Positions 11,515 to 23,068 of a stretch of 64,000 bases of DNA are shown here, piece after piece (the stretch's first letter is position 1; each line of letters starts with the position of its first letter). A model generated the notes under the pieces. That model did no database searches and had not been told where the DNA came from. It was given only the letters and a program-made list of their open reading frames with translations. The position numbers were made by a program, and so were the translations under genes. Origin of the DNA: Bedellia somnulentella (taxonomy: Eukaryota > Arthropoda > Insecta > Lepidoptera > Bedelliidae). Location: NCBI GenBank assembly GCA_963576735.1, contig OY755173.1:18880873-18944872 (forward strand), given 5' to 3'.

Positions 11515-12125
11515 TAAGTGTTGACACATGTATGAGAAGTAATATGCAGTATAATGAAGTATAATAAGTAATATGATGATATATTGTGAATGCTGCGTTT
11601 TTCCATTATTCAATTCTCACCGTGGTTTCATATATTGCATCGTGTTCCGTAAATTCCATTCATTCATATGAGACGCCTATATAATAGTTTGAACAATAGA
11701 CTTGACATTTTTGTGGGTCTCAACCGTTTTAGATCACAAATAAGAAATGTATCTCAAAACAAACAAAAGTAAAGTTACAAAATTTAAATTGTTGATACTG
11801 CTACTCTACTTCCTTAGTTGTTATTTTATTTTACTTTTACTTTTATTTTACTCTGTCTTGTTAGGTTTTTTCACAATATTATTATTATTATTAACTAGGG
11901 TACTTTATAAATATTTAAGAGTTTAACGTTTACACGCATAAATTAAATAAATAAAAAAAAAGCTGTCAACACACAATTAAGGACATTGTAACTAGAACAT
12001 AAGGCATTAAGCATGTTATTTATCATGTACTGTTTCATGTCTGTAGTGTGATGCATATAAATAAATAAATAAATAAATGTAAAGTGTGTGTCTGTTGAAA
12101 AACCTAATAAATAACAAAACATACA
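11515..12125. other. No feature except a short AAAT microsatellite
   Basis: (AAAT)n at about 12056-12076; the rest is AT-rich and featureless to me. Confidence 0.5.
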
Positions 12126-12360
12126 AACATATACTCACGGCTATAATTCCCTAGAAGGGGTAACCAGAGCTAAGAAATTGTAAATTCACCACCACTTTTG
12201 GAAGTTGAGTGGGGAAAAGTTCGTAAAATAAAGGTTTTTGGTGATGAGTCTCCAACCGCATCGCCCGAAAATCCAATAAAAACCCCAATACCCTTAGTCG
12301 CCACTTACAACACCCGTGGGTAAAAAGGGGTAGCGACATTCTAAGCCGGCACTACACGGC
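12126..12360 (-). repeat. SINE-A, near full length
   Basis: ACCCGTGGGTAAAAAGG variant, like 3182-3432. The right end is GGCACTACACGGC. Confidence 0.9.
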
Positions 12361-12630
12361 TAAATAAATAAATATGGTGTTAAATCTTCTATCCCATATT
12401 TTGTATTACTTAACTCCGTATTTTTCTTATGTTTTAGTGTTATAATAATGTCTCCAAGAGTTGCAACAGATGTTTATATTGCATGTGCATCTTTTGTAAA
12501 AAGTGTTCATGTTTATCGCATAAATTATATTTTGTATAATCATGAACATTACCCTATATACGTGATTTTTAAGAGAGATTAAATTGTTAAAGAATATTTA
12601 TTGAGTTCGATGGTAACAGAGTGGAATGAA

Positions 12631-12699
12631 CGAACCTGGGATTTGAACTCTCATCGTCCGCTCGAACAGCATTGTTCTACCCACTGAGCTATCACGGTT
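12631..12699 (-). repeat. SINE-B tRNA-like head only
   Basis: On the minus strand: GTGATAGCTCAGTGGGTAG, then B box GAGTTCAAATCCC. The body is missing. It is a SINE fragment, since the acceptor-stem halves do not pair. Confidence 0.7.
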
Positions 12700-13494
12700 A
12701 GAAATAACTTTCTAACATAATTCTTCATCACCATTCACGACACTTACATGTGAAAATTGGTTGTCTTGTGCTATCTTAGCTGGCACATAATGTATTTTGC
12801 AAATTGAGCCTCAATAACATCACAATTGACATGGAAATAATAGTAAAATAATAATCATACACAAATAATTAGTAAAGTTGAGTGACCAGCTCATAAAACT
12901 AAGTGAGTTTTCATCCAACCATCTGAAACTAAACAGTATATTAATCTACGTCAAGTTGAGTACACTGGAGGTCAATGCCCCCCGTCTGGGTCATAAGAAC
13001 CGGATTAAACCGGGTGACCGAACCACAGACACATAACTGACTCGTATGAAACTTTTTCCTGCTACCCGCATGTTGAGTGAACATTTTTCTAATTTGAAAA
13101 GTATAAATTTCATTTTCTGTGGCTTTGTAAGTTAGTAATATAAGTCTTGTTTTAATAAGTCTCTGCGTTTTTAAGTTTTACAAGATGTTAAAAATCTTTA
13201 ATGTGATGCGCTTAATCTGTCATCAATAATTGTTCATTATATTATTATCACTTATTTTTATCTCCTTTCTTATAAATTTATGCGCAATACTCAACCACTT
13301 GTGTGTACATAGTTGTTTCTAGTAAATTAATGCGATTTGTATATATACTTTTTTAGAAAGTGTAACAAATTTATTTGATCGCAAATTTTGGTGAATTCTC
13401 TGAATAAAAATAATATAAAAAGAAATGATGGGATTATTAAATCACTTAAAAAGGATAAATATAATTGAATTGGGGAAGAGATGCATAGAGTCAA
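12700..13494. other. No feature recognised
   Basis: Unique-looking AT-rich DNA; an 80-codon frame on the minus strand (13327-13569) mostly overlaps the LINE-R piece in antisense. Confidence 0.45.
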
Positions 13495-13617
13495 CGTGGA
13501 TTGTAATTGAGGACAATCTCCGTGGTCAAATAGAAAATCAAAAAGGCAGGCGTCTGAAGTGTGAATCATAGTGGCAATCGATAGTCTCTGCCTATCCCAA
13601 TATATGTATGTATGTTG
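13495..13617 (+). repeat. LINE-R 3' end
   Basis: CTCCGTGGTCAAATAG and AAGGCAGGCGTCTGAAG blocks, then CAATCGATAGTCTCTGCC and TATG units. The GGCGTGAG part of the 3' stem is deleted. Confidence 0.75.
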
Positions 13618-13626
13618 GATATAAAT

Positions 13627-13875
13627 GCTGTGTAGTGTCGGCTTAGAATAGCACTACCCCATTTCTTTCGGTGGGTGTACGTAAGAGGCGACTAACGGTA
13701 TTAGGGCTTTTAAGGGATTTTTGGGCGATGCGGTTGGAGACCCATCACCAAAAACATTTATTTCACCATCTTTTCCCCACGCAACTTCCAAAAGTGGCTG
13801 AAGAATTTCTAATTTCCTAGCTCTGGCTACCCCTTCATGGGATTTATAGCCGTGAGTATATGTATGTATGTATAT
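13627..13875 (+). repeat. SINE-A, full length
   Basis: GCTGTGTAGTGTCGGCTTAG to GCCGTGAGTATATG plus TATG units; one of the better-preserved copies, ten bases after a LINE-R tail. Confidence 0.95.
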
Positions 13876-14401
13876 GTAAATAAATATGGGTGGGATTTGT
13901 GAACCAGTTTTCTATTTCAGAAAGAAAATATTGCACCCATTTTTTTAGGAAACATTGTTAGCCGAAGTCACGTTGTACGAAGGCGTGTTTGTGCGATGGC
14001 TTTTGGTCCGATGTTATTATTCATCCACTTTACTGTGAAGCTTTGTTTCGTTGAAGTTCATTTTGTCTGTGAAACGTAAGTTCAAAAGCATTTTTCATGC
14101 GCTTCTAAATTTGTGCGTGGTTAACTAGAAATATAGATAAACTGACCCGTATCAAATAGTATTGATGATGATCTATTGACCGAGTATTAACAATGAGTCC
14201 CCCAAAATAGTAAGGTATTTTTTAAATATATCTATCAGTGTTTCTTTAGTTTATGAGTAAATTAAATAATAATATATATTTAAACTAATGATCGTATTAC
14301 TAAGATCTCGTTAAACTCGTAGTTTTTTTTAATCATGTATATTATAAAATTACCATTACTAACTTTCTATAGCAATATCTTCGTCAATATTCTCTACTCA
14401 A
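13876..14401. other. No feature recognised
   Basis: Nothing conserved seen. Confidence 0.45.
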
Positions 14402-14632
14402 CTCAAACGTTCACATTCCCCGAAGGGGTTTGCTCTAGTAGTTGGCACACTGTTGCAGTTAGCAGAGGTACTTAATACAACTGAACATCACGTGACATTA
14501 TCACCTGGTGATCAGAGTACCCACATGATATGGGGCATGCCCATCGTCAAATACGTCGAATAGATGGTTCGTTTGTACGAAAACACTGTCACATGACTAA
14601 GTACAACTTAGCCACGTGGATTTCCTCACGAA
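14402..14632 (-). repeat. SINE-B, truncated and rearranged
   Basis: Tail complement CAAACGTTCACATTCCCCG at the left; an insertion (TAGTTGGCACACTGTTGC) interrupts the GGTTGGCAGAGG block. It ends at TTTCCTCACG, without the tRNA head. Confidence 0.75.
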
Positions 14633-14639
14633 ACCAAAA

Positions 14640-14888
14640 TATATTAAAAACGGCTTCCATTACAATTACAACAATTCTACTGTAAAATTTTCACAACGAC
14701 ATAATTAAAGTATTAAGTTACCTATAATAAGTGTAAAAGCAGTTTCAAAGTTAGCTAATAACGACACAAGTGTAGAATTACTCATTAGGCGGCGGGAACG
14801 GCAGCTGAAAGGACATTTTGGGAAACTATTTGGATGTAATGAGAGCTAACAACGTGCTCAATTGCCCGGGATACCATAGTTACTATTA
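14640..14888. repeat. Local direct duplication, copy 1
   Basis: About 245 bp closely matching 15437-15685 (GTGTAGAATTACTCATTA, GCAGCTGAAAGGACATTTTG). Its right end is interrupted by a SINE-B insertion. Confidence 0.85.
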
Positions 14889-15274
14889 CATAACATAAAT
14901 AACATAAACGTTCACGCCGTTTATCCCTGAAGGGGTTGGCAGAGGTACCAATACTTCTGAACTCACATGGCAAGCGCCATCTAGTTTCCAGAGAAGGTAC
15001 CCACGTTTTGCTTAGACAGTGTACTCACGTGATAGGGGGCAGGCCTATTGCCGTTTTGTACGAATACACTGTCACATGACTAAGTACAACTCAGCCATGT
15101 GGGTTTCCTCACGATGGTTTCCCTCACCGTTAACAACCATGATAAATTAACCACACATATGACTTTAGAAAAGACAAATTGGTGTGGGCCCGTCCCAGGA
15201 TTGGAACTCACGCCCTACTGTTTTCGGGCGGGTGTTCTACCCACTGGACTATCATGTCGCTAAGTATGTAATTA
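14889..15274 (-). repeat. SINE-B, full length with 11-bp target duplication
   Basis: AGTTACTATTA occurs at 14878-14888 and 15275-15285, bracketing the element exactly. The minus-strand head carries GTGATAGTCCAGTGGGTAG and a B-box-like GTTCCAATCC. This copy defines the family's limits: about 386 bp from head to GTGAACGTTTATGTTATTTATGTTATG. Confidence 0.92.
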
Positions 15275-15436
15275 AGTTACTATTAGTTTTTTTTAATTTG
15301 ATAATATTAAATTTAAAAAATACATATTTATACAGATCTTGCTACACACATAATCGTTTAAAATTATGCAATCGTCAGTATTTATTTTTTAAAGAAATAT
15401 CATCATCATACAATGAATAATAAAACTAAAATCATT

Positions 15437-15685
15437 AAAAAACGGTTCACATCACAATCACAACAATTCTACTGTAAAATTTTCTGAACAAATTTAATAA
15501 ATTGTTGAGTTACCTATAATTAGTATAAAAGCTGTTTCAAAGTAAGCTAATAACGACACAAGTGTAGAATTACTCATTAAGCGGTGGGAACGGCAGCTGA
15601 AAGGACATTTTGGGAAACTATGTGGATGTAATGAGAGCTAACAACGTGCTCAATAGCTTGGGTACCATAGTTTCTATTAAGTTTA
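15437..15685. repeat. Local direct duplication, copy 2 (uninterrupted)
   Basis: Paralogue of 14640-14888 lacking the SINE-B; it reads ACCATAGTTTCTATTAAG where copy 1 has the insertion. Confidence 0.85.
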
Positions 15686-15737
15686 TTTTTTCATTGAAGG
15701 TCTCTGAATATAAAACTATGTTTAAATTTTATATACA

Positions 15738-15925
15738 TCATTAATCACGACTATAAATACCAAAAAGGTGTAGCCAAAACTTGAGGAACAAAATTTGGAA
15801 GATGAGTTAGGAAAATATTGTAAGATAAAGGATGAATGGAGACGGATTTAAAGTCAGATTACCCAAAATTTCTTAGAAATCCTAATTCACCCCTTACTGA
15901 AAACGCCTGTAGTGAGTCAATGGTA
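15738..15925 (-). repeat. SINE-A, strongly decayed
   Basis: AATCACGACTATAAATACC, GATAAAGGATGAATGG and CACCCCTTACTGAAAACGCC keep the order of the SINE-A complement. Confidence 0.6.
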
Positions 15926-15964
15926 TTTTAAACGGGCATCATATATCATATAATCATAATAATA

Positions 15965-16158
15965 AGCATAAACGTTCACGCCGAATATCCCCGAAGGGGT
16001 TGGCAGAGGTACTAATACTTCTGAACATCACGTGACTTTGTCATCCGGTGTTCAGAGTACCCACGTTTTGCATGGACAGTGTACTCGTGATAGGGGGCAG
16101 GCCTATCGCCGTTTTTGTACGAATACACTGTCACATGACTAAGTACAACTCAGCCATC
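15965..16158 (-). repeat. SINE-B, head missing
   Basis: Tail complement CATAAACGTTCACGCCG, body to GTACAACTCAGCCAT; the tRNA head is absent. Confidence 0.9.
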
Positions 16159-16189
16159 ATATAATCAATTATTAATAAAAAAAAGAAAC

Positions 16190-16242
16190 GTATTGTTACC
16201 CAACCTATGGGAACTAATGGCGTGAGTATATGCATATGTATG
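16190..16242 (+). repeat. LINE-R extreme 3' end
   Basis: TTACCCAACCTATGGGAAC, then GGCGTGAGTATATG; only the stem and tail remain. Confidence 0.65.
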
Positions 16243-16774
16243 TAAGGAAGATATTTATTTGGCAAATTAACACGCACACACACAAAAACAGAATATAAAA
16301 CACATTCTAAACACAAAGATAAAAAAAACATATTTTATTCGTTTGTCACATTTTGCCAATTTATATATTGAAAGACTAATAGTAAAGCTTGTTAAAAAAA
16401 TTAAAGGCGGTTTTCGTCAATACAAAAGCAAATGGTAGTACAGCTTGGTACTTTCTACAATGCATTGCGATGCCATGGTGTAATGTTAATACAAAATCTG
16501 TATTATTCGTACAAAACATCAGAAGTCCGCCACCAGCTTTGCACGGGCAGTGTTATTTTCAAATATCTTTCATTTTGCGGCACACGCGACATGTGTAATT
16601 AGTAGATTTTTTCCTTTCTTCACTTGTATACTCAATTGCTGATGTTGTAGTACATATGTTTTTAGGGCTGTACATTTCAGTGTAAAAGAAATTAAAACAA
16701 TTTTAAAGGTAATAATAAAAAAAAACTTACTCTTTGTGATATTATATAAGAAATTGTGTTAGTTATTCTATTTT
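16243..16774. other. No feature recognised
   Basis: A 69-codon frame at 16389-16598 has no motif I know. Confidence 0.45.
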
Positions 16775-16955
16775 TAACCCACTATCGGCTGAACTGATTT
16801 AGCTGAAAATTGGTGACGAAGCTTAGAACTAGGCAAAGGACATATATTTATACGTTTTTTACCAATTGTGATCTACAACCCTAAAAAGAACATCACGCGT
16901 ATATTCAGAGTATAAAATTACGTATGGAGTTGGGACAGTCCACTAGTATATGTAT
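16775..16955 (+). repeat. Dispersed repeat E
   Basis: Carries GAACTGATTTAGCTGAAAAT and GGTGACGAAGCTTAGAAC, wording I know from intergenic repeats of many Lepidoptera (established knowledge from memory, not checked). Ends near GTCCACTAGT, also seen in the complementary sense near 54770. Confidence 0.5.
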
Positions 16956-17008
16956 AGATATATAAGTTTTATTTATATTAGTTCGTGTACAAGAAAAAGT
17001 GCAAGTTT

Positions 17009-17250
17009 GCCGTGTAGTGCCGGCTTAGAATGTCGCTACCCCTTTCTACCCACGGGTGTCGAAAGAGGCGACTAAGGGCATTGGGGCTTTTTGTTGGATT
17101 TTTGGGCGATGCGGTTGGAGACCCATCACCAAAAACCTTTATTATACGATGTTTTCCCCCCTCAACTTCCAAAAGTGGCTGAGAAAATTTATAATCTCTT
17201 AGCTCTGGCTACCCCTTCTAGGGAATTATAGCCGTGAGTATATGTATGTA
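17009..17250 (+). repeat. SINE-A, full length
   Basis: GCCGTGTAGTGCCGGCTTAG to GCCGTGAGTATATGTATG; ACCCACGGGTGTC variant. The minus-strand frame at 16978-17172 is its antisense shadow. Confidence 0.95.
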
Positions 17251-17589
17251 CAAGCAAAATATCCAAAAATAAAAATGCATTATTGTTATTGTGTTTATTT
17301 CACACCCCGTTCCCATTGTCTTTGCACAACACACTATTCTAAATAACATGCTAACTGCTCGTAAAAATTCAGTAGCACATTCGGAACTGCGAAAATAATA
17401 GTGGAAATATATGTTCGTTTGTTGAAAATTCATGAAAATAAAATGATATGGGAAGGTTCAAATCTCTGGTTTATTGACACAGCATTGGCTGAAAAGTTAT
17501 GTTCCATATTTATCAATTACTTTTAGCAGTATCCTACTCGATTGCTTCAGAAGGATGATATGTTGATATTTTAACATTAATATATTATA
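17251..17589. other. No feature recognised
   Basis: Nothing conserved seen. Confidence 0.45.
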
Positions 17590-17792
17590 CATATATATAC
17601 TCACGGCTATAAATCCCTTAACGGGATAGCCAGAGCTTTGGAATGAGGAATTTCTCAGCTACTTTTGGAAGTTGATTGGGGGAAAGATGGTAATAATAAA
17701 TCGCTTAAAAAGCCTCTATACCCTTAGTCGCCTCTGACGATCACCCACGGGTAGAAATGGGGTAGTGTTATTCTAAGCCGACACTACATGGC
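17590..17792 (-). repeat. SINE-A with internal deletion
   Basis: The part between GGTAATAATAAA and TCGCTTAAAAAGCC (the GGTCTCCAACCGCATCGCCC block) is deleted. Confidence 0.85.
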
Positions 17793-18305
17793 AATATCTA
17801 TATGATATTTTAACTTCAGCGTGTATAGGTATAGTCAACTTAGATTTGCTATTAGTTATTATTTCCCGCGGCGTCCGAAGAAAATTGTTACTGCTGAATA
17901 ATTAGTAATTCTAAAGCTCTGATTACTTTTCCTGATTAGTCTTATGTATGTATATACTGAAAGATGGCGTTCATATGATTTAAATAGCAACACATGAAAT
18001 GGAAAGATAAAAGAAACATTATGAAAAAGGGATAACCAAAGTAAAGAAAAATACTATTATATTGACTACTATTTCTTAACTAGGTCACGTACACATCGTG
18101 CCCACTAAAAGTATTTATTTCTGATGATATGGCGGTAAATTGTGATAATTGACACATATAAAAATATAGTTCGAAGACCGAGAATTGAACATACATAAAA
18201 TTTGTTGGATATTTGGCGAGCCACATAGATATTTTCGTTAAAATCAAAATAGTGAAATTTTATTGACAACTGAAAATAAACAATTTGAGTTGCGCAGTAT
18301 TGTCG
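17793..18305. other. Flank upstream of the endonuclease LINE
   Basis: No repeat recognised. The last part (from about 18105) may belong to the 5' region of the LINE that follows, but no boundary can be seen. Confidence 0.4.
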
Positions 18306-18311
18306 TTTATG

Positions 18312-18380
18312 GATCTCCATGGCAACTATACGATCTCCTAGGCGACTATAATCAAATTATTGCCATCTCCATAGAAACTG
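18312..18380 (+). promoter_or_regulatory. Three repeats of an ATCTCCnnnRGnRACT motif
   Basis: GATCTCCATGGCAACTATA (18312-18330), GATCTCCTAGGCGACTATA (18332-18350) and CATCTCCATAGAAACTG (18364-18380), about 110 bases before the first ATG of the LINE. CCATGGCAAC resembles half of an RFX X-box. Internal LINE promoters are usual in this class; the regulatory role here is inference. Confidence 0.4.
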
Positions 18381-18492
18381 TCACTTACCGGCTGAGCAAT
18401 TGACGGAAAAGTAAAAAACCCTGCAAAGAACAACACGAAAACAAGTCCATGAAGATTTTATAATATTATTTTTTATATGTTTTTTAATTGGT

Positions 18493-21360
18493 ATGCTTAT
18501 AGATGAATTCAGTGCTAATTCTCAAACTGGAGCTACGGTATCGTCACAGTTAGAAAAATGTCCTCATTGTTGTGAACCACGGTTTTTTAAGGGAAAACGT
18601 GGGCTTAATATACACATATCAAAATGCCACAGTCAGCGCATTACATCTCAAGTCATTTTGCAAGATTCATCACCATCTCTTAATGAATTAATTGATACAA
18701 GCCCCCATGAAGATACACAATCATTTTGGAAACTATTGTCAAAATTAAAATCATCATTTCCCATAGTTAAAAGAATACCCCGAGGAGCCCGATATTCAGT
18801 TACTTTATCACTCACCAAAGCTGTAAAGGCCGTGGTGGACAACAATGACTTTCAAAGCTGGAAAAACCTATTCTTGTTTTGTTTCAAAACTTTACACACC
18901 AAAAAGTTCAAAATTATCCCTCACGCAGACAATTAAAAATAATTGCTCAATTCCTTTGGACACAACCATCATCAAAAAATACCCACAACAAGCTTTCGAC
19001 ATAAACCGTAAAATCAAAAACAAAATTTCAGATGGAGATATCAGAGGTGCTGCACAATTATTATTTTCAAGCGATACCTTAGCACCAGAGACGCCAGAAA
19101 CACTGCTATCGCTTCAGGCTAAGCATCCGCCTTCAAGGAGGGACATCAACTTGCCAGATGCTCCAAACCAATATAGCGTCACACCCGAGGCGACGGCACA
19201 AGATACGCTGGCGGCGATACTGTCCTTTAAGAACGGGTCTGCAGGTGGCCTCGATGGTCTCACACCACAACATCTCAAAGATCTTTTGTGTGGGGCCGTC
19301 GGGGAACACAGGGATACGTTACTTGGACAGTTGACCCGCTTAGTAAACCTTATGTCGTCTGGCCTTGTCTGTGACGATATATTGGATTTATTATATGGTG
19401 CGAATCTATGCGTTTAAAAAAAAAGGATGGAGGGATACGACCGATTGCTGTCGGTAACACAATTCGCCGCGTCGTGTCAAAAATTTGTTGTAAATATATT
19501 CTAGTAGATCTAAGAACATACTTTGAACCAGTACAACTGGGATTTGGCACACGCGGTGGTTGTGAAGCCGCGGTTCATTCGGCTCGGACGTACATCGCAA
19601 ATGGCGCCGGCGAAGTCCTTTTGAAGGTGGATGTGAAAAACACATTCAACTCAGTAGATCGGGCCGCCTTATTGGCTCAAGTGAAAGAAAAAGCACCTTC
19701 AATTTTTAATTATGTTTGGCAGAGCTATAAAAAACCCTCAAATTTATTATATAAACAAAATTTAATAAAATCGTGTGTCGGCTGCCAACAAGGTGACCCC
19801 CTGGGGCCAGCAATATTCAGCCTAGCCATTCATCCACTCATTGAATCTCTCGCCTCCAAGTTCAATGTGTGGTACCTAGACGATGGAACCTTAGGTGGAA
19901 ATGCAAACATAGTTTTAAAAGACCTTGAAATTTTAAAAATGACTTTTTCTTCTATTGGCCTTGATTTAAATTTTGACAAATGCGAATCATATATAAATAA
20001 ATGCCTTACAGACAAAGATAAATCCCAGATAATACAAAAATTCAATGAAATAGCCCCAAATATTACAATCCTTAATGATGATTCGCTCCATCTTCTAGGT
20101 GCCCCTTTGAACGAGGATTCAGTACCCGGTTTTGTTAAAGATAAAATTTCAAAATTAAATCAATCTTCAGAACGCCTGCAAACTATCAATCCACATTTGG
20201 CCTACACGCTTATTAAATTCTGTTTGTTTGTTCCTAAATTTACATATGTTTTAAGGTGTTGCGACATCTGGAGGCATGTTTCGGCATTAAATGATTTGGA
20301 CAACATTATACAAAATACTTTAAGCAAAATCCTAAATTGTAAATTCGATGACAACAGCTGGGCTCAGGCTTCCCTTCCAGTTTGTTTTGGTGGCCTGGGT
20401 ATTCGCAAAACATCCGATGTTGCTTTACCAGCTTTCTTGTCATCTGTGCATTCCACTATGACCCTTTACCATCAAATTATCAGTCCCTCTTTAGGTGAGG
20501 CCGAGGTCAGTGGAATGAGCGATGCCAAGATTGCTTGGATTTCCATGCTTGTTCCAATTCTTCTATCCCGACAAAATTGGCTAGCCAGAGGTCATGGGGT
20601 GACATACTGTGCGGACGGATTCAATTAAACCTTTTGAACTCTGCTTCCGACCCCGCACAGCGTGCTCGTCTCATGGCTTCTACAGAGCCTGAGTCGGGTT
20701 ATTGGTTGAATGCGTTACCATCTGAGGCGATTGGTACCCTTCTCGATAGGTCTACTTTTTGTTTGGGGGTCTGTCTGAGAATTGGTGCCCAAATCAATGA
20801 AATTCATCGCTGTCGCTGTGGAGTGCAAGTCGATCATCTAGGTCACCACGGTCTTTCGTGCCCCCACAGTGCAGGTCGCTTGTCACGCCATGCTGCCCTC
20901 AACGATATCATCCGTCGGGCTCTTGTCAGCGTCCATGTACCAGCTGTTTTGGAACCCCCTGGCTTGTCACGGGACGATGGCAAGAGACCGGACGGTATGA
21001 CTTTGTTGCCTTGGAGGAATGGCAGGGGATGCAACGTGTGTTGATACCCTAGCGCCTTGCCATTTATCAGGGTCGGCATCGCGAACAGGTGCTGCTGCAG
21101 CCAATGCCGAGAGTTTCAAACGTCGAAAATATTCTGGATTATTGAATGATTATCATTTTATTCCATTCGCCGTTGAAACTCTCGGCACATGGGGCAATGA
21201 GGCGCGGGTTTTCTTAAAAGATCTCTCAGCCCGCCTAGTGGAAGTCAGTGGTGATCCTAGGGCTGGCAGTTACCTCGGCCAACGAATTAGCATAGCCAGC
21301 CATTCAAAGAGGAAATGCTGCCAGTATTTTAGGCACGATACCGTTCTGCGAGAGCGATGA
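18493..21360 (+). pseudogene. Single-ORF LINE with R2-type restriction-like endonuclease, frameshifted
   Basis: About 950 codons in five overlapping open segments: 18493-18936, 18845-19417, 19408-20628, 20535-21044 and 21019-21360. The N-terminus has a C2H2 finger (CPHC...HISKCH). GSAGGLDGLTPQHL marks the start of the reverse transcriptase. In the third segment, motif A is LLKVDVKNTFNSVDR (Asp75), motif B GCQQGDPLGPAIF and motif C YLDD (residues 156-159). The fourth segment has a CCHC knuckle (Cys93, Cys95, His104, Cys109) and KRPD (Asp153). The fifth has DATCVD and FKRRKY, completing the KPD...D...K-x3-Y signature of R2-type endonucleases. It would nick target DNA and reverse-transcribe its own RNA on site. 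Frame changes fall near 18900, at the A9 run 19416-19424, near 20590 and near 21030 (a small deletion in the endonuclease core). The length suits a single-ORF endonuclease LINE; the exact clade is not settled, and the copy is dead unless the shifts are sequence errors. Confidence 0.88.
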
Positions 21361-21500
21361 ATTTCATGAAATTTTCCATCTTTAGTAGGTTAATATTTAG
21401 TTTTATATTTTAATTTAGGTTGTGAATTGTCTATGTAAGTATTTTTAATTATTCTTGAATAAAACTGTTTCCTTTTATTCATAATTAAAAAGAAAAAAAT
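21361..21500 (+). other. Probable 3' UTR of the endonuclease LINE
   Basis: T-rich sequence after the stop with AATAAA near 21460 and an A-rich end near 21500. The 3' boundary and target duplication could not be fixed. Confidence 0.45.
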
Positions 21501-22365
21501 AATACATTAATGTCACTTGAAATTTGAGATTATGAGAGAAGCGAGAGTATATCAGTAATGCCAGAGGGAATGACATCGTCATTTTATAACCACGAGAAAT
21601 AATGGGGTAAATAAAAAGATTTATGTCAATACATATCAGACATTAACTTACTTATACTGACACATTTAGGCCTCATAAACAACTATTTTGCTTCTTTTAT
21701 CATAAATTCTTCTCATAATGTTCATTTATTTTTCTAACTCAGGTTAAACAAGCCAAATATACTTCCTAAGAAACACATCACTTTCCCGGGAAAAAACTAT
21801 GCTTTTCAATTTCGTAACCAAGTCCCCAAGTTTCCACTTTAGTTTAGTGTTCAATATTTACCCTGCGAGCTCTTGGAGCGTTTATGATAATATCAAGTAA
21901 ATAAACTCTGGCAAAGTTTGAGTTCGCTCGCAATGTATGAGACATTTTTGCCGATGAATATCTTGGATGAGGATAAACATATATTTTTTTGACATTTCGG
22001 GGCAAACGAAAATATAAAGGCGAGTTTCAACGACAATATATATTTTATGTATCTTTAATACTTGATGTTACATAATATGATAAGGTGCTAAGACTAAATT
22101 ATTAACTATATCAATGTTATTTCATTCAAGAACCAACGCAAGGTTTACTATATGAACTCTTGACTCGAACCTAGTAACTTTCTATGAATACCCGAAGACG
22201 TACTTGTAGGCATTATTTTCTGACAATAATTTAATGTTACAAGGTGACATTACGTAGACATCGACAACAGATATACACAAAAAATTGGTAGGTTGAAGTC
22301 GAAAGTTCTTTTTAAAGTTTTAGAACACGTTTTTACGATGCCCAGATTTAGTTTTGAACTATTTT
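21501..22365. other. No feature recognised
   Basis: AT-rich DNA between the LINE and the tandem array; no frame or family recognised. Confidence 0.45.
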
Positions 22366-22405
22366 TAACCGACTTCAAAAAAAGGAGTGTTCTCAATTCG
22401 ACCGG

Positions 22406-22446
<41 letters not shown>

Positions 22447-22592
22447 ATGTTCGCCGATTACTTCGTCATTTATGAACCGATTTTAATTATTTTTTTTTTA
22501 TTCGAAAGAAGATACTCCCGGATTGGTACCATGATGAGGATATCAGGGTCTGATGATGGGATCCTGGAGAAATCGAGGGGAACCCTTAAATT
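22366..22592 (+). repeat. AACCGACTTCAAAAAAAGGAG-type repeat with long T run
   Basis: TTTTTAACCGACTTC opens it; a run of over 30 T (22410-22442) is followed by ATGTATGTTCGCCGATTAC and GGGATCCTGGAGAAATCGAG. I know this as a common lepidopteran repeat family. The short frames across the T run are not genes. Confidence 0.75.
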
Positions 22593-22895
22593 TTATAGGC
22601 AAATGTACCGCGTTTTACATATTTTCTGAACTTATATTGGTATTTGCTTCTAAAAATCATATTGTTATGCTGCTGAGCTGATGATAGAAGGTGTGGATCC
22701 TCAATCACTAGGTATTAGGAAACAGTTCTTTCCACATTCTATATAGATTTATACTCCTCTTCGTAGCTTTTATGAAGAGAACTACAGGTTCACTAAACAT
22801 TTCTTTTGTTATGTTATTGTTACCGAGAAAGTACCATGAGACCAGGATCTGATGATGGCATCCCAGGAAATCGAGGGGACTGTCGAAACTCACAA

Positions 22896-23068
22896 TTATG
22901 TGACAGTGTATTTGTTCAAAACGCCGATAGGCCTGCCCTGTATAACGTGAGAACACTGCCTAATAAATCGTGGGTACTCTGAACAACAGGCGACAATGTC
23001 ACGTGATATTCAGAAGTATTACTACCTCTGCTAACCCCTTCAGGGATATTCGGCGTGAGCGTTTGAGT
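22896..23068 (+). repeat. SINE-B 3' half in array unit 1
   Basis: TATGTGACAGTGTATTTG to GGATATTCGGCGTGAGCG. The same piece recurs at 25206-25378 and 27516-27688 as part of the array, so it was there before amplification. Confidence 0.88.

Noticed and set aside
11299..11613. 104-codon minus-strand open frame
   Set aside because: Antisense to a LINE-R tail; the hydrophobic look comes from AT-rich codons.
22410..22442. T run as a terminator or poly-A of a minus-strand gene
   Set aside because: It is an internal part of a known type of dispersed repeat.
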